DNA of 6,929 bases, taken from Planctomycetota bacterium. Its GTDB lineage: Bacteria > Planctomycetota > MHYJ01 > JACPRB01. Each line of letters begins with the position of its first letter. Position 1 is the first letter of the stretch. This document shows, one piece after another, positions 4,512 through 6,929 of the stretch. The notes under the pieces were generated by a model. The model was not told the origin of the DNA. It did no database searches and worked only from the letters and a program-made list of their open reading frames with translations. The position numbers were made by a program, and so were the translations under genes. Where the stretch lies: NCBI GenBank assembly GCA_016200125.1, contig JACQFK010000234.1, forward strand, positions 1 to 6,929. Reading direction: 5' to 3'.

Positions 4512-6929
4512 GTGAAGCGATCGAGGGGATGGTGGTTGTCCGGCGGGCTGGGGCTGGCGTGCGTGCCGGGCCTGTTGTTCTTCGCCTTCTCCACGCAACG
4601 AGGAGTCTCAGGCGTCCTGCTTCCTTCCGTCGTGCCCGTCGCGACTCCTGGCGATGCGGCCCCTCATCTTTCCAGATTCGAGCAGGAAGAGGCCCTGCGG
4701 GAGGCCCGGAATCCACCCGCGCGTTGCGGCAAGCCCGTCGAACTTCGAATGGGCAGCCGCTCGGCGGTCCTGCATTCCGAGGACGGCCTGATCCGGACGG
4801 GCAACGAATTCTGCAAGCAGGAATTCACGTCCGAGGGCGTTCGTCTGTCCGGCGAGCGTGGCCAGCTGGCTCTCTCGCTTCGCGACATCCGCATCGGCGG
4901 CCGAAGCCTGCGGTCCGGCGGCTTGCTCTCCGACGGAAAGCCCGGCCTCGAGCCCGGCGCCCCGGAACACGTGGTCTACCGTCGGGGCTCGGTCACGGAG
5001 AAGTATATGCTCGTGAATGAGGGGGTGGAGCAGATCTTTGTCCTCGATTCGCACTTGGCGCTCCTCCAGCGGGAAGGTGACTTGACCGTCACGGTTGCCC
5101 TCGACAGCCCGCTCGAACGCGTCCAGAACCGCCGCTCGGCCGGCGCCCGCGAGGATTCCCTCGAATTCAGGGACGCCGATGGGACATCGGTCCTGACCTA
5201 CGGCGGCGCGACGGCCATCGACGCCCGCGGCCACAGGCGCAGCCTGACGTATGAAGTCCGAGGAAACGAACTCGCGATGGTCCTCGACGCCGAATTCCTG
5301 GCGTCGGCCCGCTTCCCGCTGACGATCGATCCCACCATCCAGCTGACCCCGGCCACGATGATCTTCAGCGCTCCGCTGGGAGGACCCAACCCCGCCCCGA
5401 AGCGCGCCCAGCTCAAGAACATCGGGACAGGAAAGCTGCACTGGACCGCGACTGTCAACGCGCCTTGGCTCATCCTCGCGCCCGCGCAGGGCGCCCGCCA
5501 GGCCGGCATGACCAAGAACATCAACGTTTCGGTGGATGTCACCGGGCTGGCCGCCGGCGTCTATACCGCGACCATCACGGTGACCGGCAACACGGGGCCC
5601 CAGCCGCCTCAAACCATCGCCGTCACACTCTACGTCAACAGCGGGCCCACGATCTTGCTGGATCCCACGAGCCTGACCTTCGATTCTCCGGACTTTGGAC
5701 CGAATCCCGTCCCGCAGACGGTCACCCTCCAGAATGTCGGTCCCGGCACGCTGACCTGGAACGCGGCGGCGAACGTGACGACGCCTCCCGCGGGGACCTG
5801 GCTGGTGGTCAGTCCTCTGACCGTGAACCTGTCGCCGGGCGCGACGGCGACACTGACGGTGTCGGTGAACCACGGCGTACTCTCGGGAGGAACCTATACC
5901 GGCACGATTTCGGTGAGCAACGATTCCGTGCCGCCCGAGGTTCCGGCCCAGCCCAATCAAATCGTCGGCGTGACGCTGAACGTGAACAGCACCCCCAAGA
6001 TTCTCCTGAGCCCCGCCGCGGGGCTGACCTTCGACATCCCCAGCACCGGAGGCACGGGCACGGCTTCGCTCCCGATGACCGTCACAAACGGCGGCGGCGG
6101 CACGCTGACGTGGACGGCGGCCCCCGGTGTCGTCACGCCCGGCGGCGGCACCTGGCTGGGCGTGGGTCCGACGACCGGCTCCCTGGGCCCGGGAGCCTCG
6201 GCAACCCTCAGCGTCAACGTGACGCGCGGGGCCTTGAGCGCCGGATCCTATGACGGCTTGATTTCGGTCACGGCAGGCGGGGCTTCGAACTCCCCCCAGT
6301 CCGTTCCGATCGTCCTCAACGTCAACGATCAGCCGACCATCAATTTGACCCCCTCGAACCTGACCTTCACGGCGGCGGAGAATGGATCGGTCCCGGTTTC
6401 GCAGACCGTGACCCTGGGCAATACGGGAATCGGAACGCTGACCTGGACGGCGACCAAGCTCGGCGGTGCGACGTGGCTGACGGTGGTTCCGCCGTCCGGA
6501 ACCGTGGTGGCGGGAGCGACGACGCCCCTGACTGTTTCGGTCAACCAGACGGGCCTGGTCGCCGGGACCTATACCGACGAAATTGAAGTAAGCGATCCGG
6601 CGGCAACCAATCCTTCCGAGCTGGTTTTCGTGACCCTCAACGTGGTGACGAATCCGACGATCGGGCTGAGCCCGCTGAGCTTTTCCTTCAGCGCGCCTGA
6701 GAACGGAACTCCGCCGGTCTCGCAGCCTTTGACGGTGAGGAACACGGGGAGCGGCACGTTGAACTGGGCCGCAACCCCTTCCGACTCCTGGCTGGCCGTT
6801 CTCCCGGCCGGCGGCAGTCTGACCGCGGGAGCCTCGGCGACGCCGTCGGTTTCCGTGAACCAGACGGGGCTGGTGGCCGGAACGTATAACGGATCGATCC
6901 TGATCGATGCCCCCGGAGCCTCCAATACC
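4512..6929 (+). CDS. Large secreted protein with tandem BACON-like Ig-fold repeats, C-terminus beyond the window
   Basis: The frame is open for 806 codons from GTG to the last base, with no stop. Residues 1-6 are basic (VKRSRG). Residues 7-27 form a hydrophobic signal or anchor (WWLSGGLGLACVPGLLFF...), with possible cleavage after AFS at 27. Residues about 45-275 form a separate domain containing VVYRRGSVTEKYMLVNEGVEQIFVLD (154-179), GDLTVTVALDSPL, LTYGGATAIDARGHRR and SARFPLTIDPTI (265-276). This resembles the N-terminal region of large extracellular propeller or Rhs-like proteins ending in 'FP-x-x-IDP'. Residues 276-806 are five BACON-like repeats, the last cut by the window edge. C72 and C101 could form a disulfide. 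BACON domains are extracellular beta-sandwiches in carbohydrate-active or surface proteins; no catalytic domain is visible yet, so one may follow downstream. It has its own spacer and is probably transcribed apart from the upstream cluster. Confidence 0.88.
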   Translation, partial: MKRSRGWWLSGGLGLACVPGLLFFAFSTQRGVSGVLLPSVVPVATPGDAAPHLSRFEQEEALREARNPPARCGKPVELRMGSRSAVLHSEDGLIRTGNEFCKQEFTSEGVRLSGERGQLALSLRDIRIGGRSLRSGGLLSDGKPGLEPGAPEHVVYRRGSVTEKYMLVNEGVEQIFVLDSHLALLQREGDLTVTVALDSPLERVQNRRSAGAREDSLEFRDADGTSVLTYGGATAIDARGHRRSLTYEVRGNELAMVLDAEFLASARFPLTIDPTIQLTPATMIFSAPLGGPNPAPKRAQLKNIGTGKLHWTATVNAPWLILAPAQGARQAGMTKNINVSVDVTGLAAGVYTATITVTGNTGPQPPQTIAVTLYVNSGPTILLDPTSLTFDSPDFGPNPVPQTVTLQNVGPGTLTWNAAANVTTPPAGTWLVVSPLTVNLSPGATATLTVSVNHGVLSGGTYTGTISVSNDSVPPEVPAQPNQIVGVTLNVNSTPKILLSPAAGLTFDIPSTGGTGTASLPMTVTNGGGGTLTWTAAPGVVTPGGGTWLGVGPTTGSLGPGASATLSVNVTRGALSAGSYDGLISVTAGGASNSPQSVPIVLNVNDQPTINLTPSNLTFTAAENGSVPVSQTVTLGNTGIGTLTWTATKLGGATWLTVVPPSGTVVAGATTPLTVSVNQTGLVAGTYTDEIEVSDPAATNPSELVFVTLNVVTNPTIGLSPLSFSFSAPENGTPPVSQPLTVRNTGSGTLNWAATPSDSWLAVLPAGGSLTAGASATPSVSVNQTGLVAGTYNGSILIDAPGASNT
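5337..6929 (+). repeat. Array of at least five protein-level BACON-like repeats
   Basis: Repeat units are at about 5337-5645, 5649-5990, 5997-6326, 6336-6647 and 6657-6929 (truncated). Each follows the order: I-x-L-x-P-x-x-L-x-F; QTVTL-x-N-x-G-x-GTL-x-W; a WL tryptophan; an SxGxxAGAxxxLTVSVN strand; GL-x-AGTY-x-x-x-I-x-V; and a closing V-x-LNV strand. Paired conserved tryptophans are W311/W319, W416/W430, W534/W548, W645/W655 and W752/W760. Unit spacing, measured at the L-x-F phenylalanine (F285, F390, F507, F619, F725), is 105, 117, 112 and 106 residues. The repeats are diverged in DNA, so this is a domain array rather than a satellite. Confidence 0.85.

Noticed and set aside
4554..4568. Lipoprotein box around C17 of the repeat protein (LGLACVPG)
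   Set aside because: Position -3 is Gly rather than Leu/Val/Ile, and the hydrophobic stretch continues beyond the cysteine, so an ordinary signal or anchor is more likely.
4608..5960. Long antisense open frame of 450 codons across the repeat-protein gene
   Set aside because: The + strand frame has a Shine-Dalgarno site, a signal segment and clear repeat domains. The antisense product is Arg/Gly-rich without any motif.
5465..6253. Off-frame + strand open frame of 262 codons
   Set aside because: It lies fully inside the repeat-protein gene in another frame and encodes a His/Arg/Gly-rich sequence with no domain; it is a frame shadow of the repeats.
5337..6929. CRISPR array or DNA satellite in the repeat region
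   Set aside because: The periodicity is over 300 bp, in frame and diverged at DNA level, with conservation on protein motifs; there are no short direct repeats with unique spacers.

Overview
The window is GC-rich and densely coding, with all supported genes on the + strand. Strong G/C at third codon positions, two adjacent Tat-exported enzyme-like proteins and a secreted protein with BACON-like beta-sandwich repeats suggest a soil or sediment bacterium. Acidobacteriota (Bryobacterales/Solibacter-like) is my first guess; Planctomycetota or Verrucomicrobiota are possible. This placement is inferred from gene style, not from a marker gene.

Positions 37-4217 hold a compact metabolic cluster of four genes. 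They are a creatininase-family metal-dependent amidohydrolase (37-795, TTG start), a 12-helix MFS transporter of the anion:cation symporter type (792-2036), a Tat-signal protein resembling a Gfo/Idh/MocA oxidoreductase that has lost its nucleotide-binding loop (2020-3237), and a Tat-signal xylose-isomerase-like TIM-barrel protein (3309-4217). The first three overlap (4 nt and 17 nt) and look translationally coupled; the fourth follows after 71 nt. The likely theme is uptake and processing of a small organic acid, a sugar acid or a derivatised sugar, with some chemistry outside the cytoplasmic membrane. The substrate cannot be read from the sequence.

Positions 4218-4511 form a noncoding spacer with a possible sigma-70-type promoter near 4354-4382 and a short inverted repeat.

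Positions 4512-6929 are one continuous reading frame of 806 codons, starting at GTG behind a good Shine-Dalgarno site and still open at the window edge. It encodes a large secreted protein: an N-terminal membrane or signal segment, a domain of about 250 residues, then at least five tandem BACON-like repeats of about 105-117 residues. It has no evident link to the metabolic cluster and is probably a separate transcription unit for a surface or extracellular adhesion or carbohydrate-associated protein.
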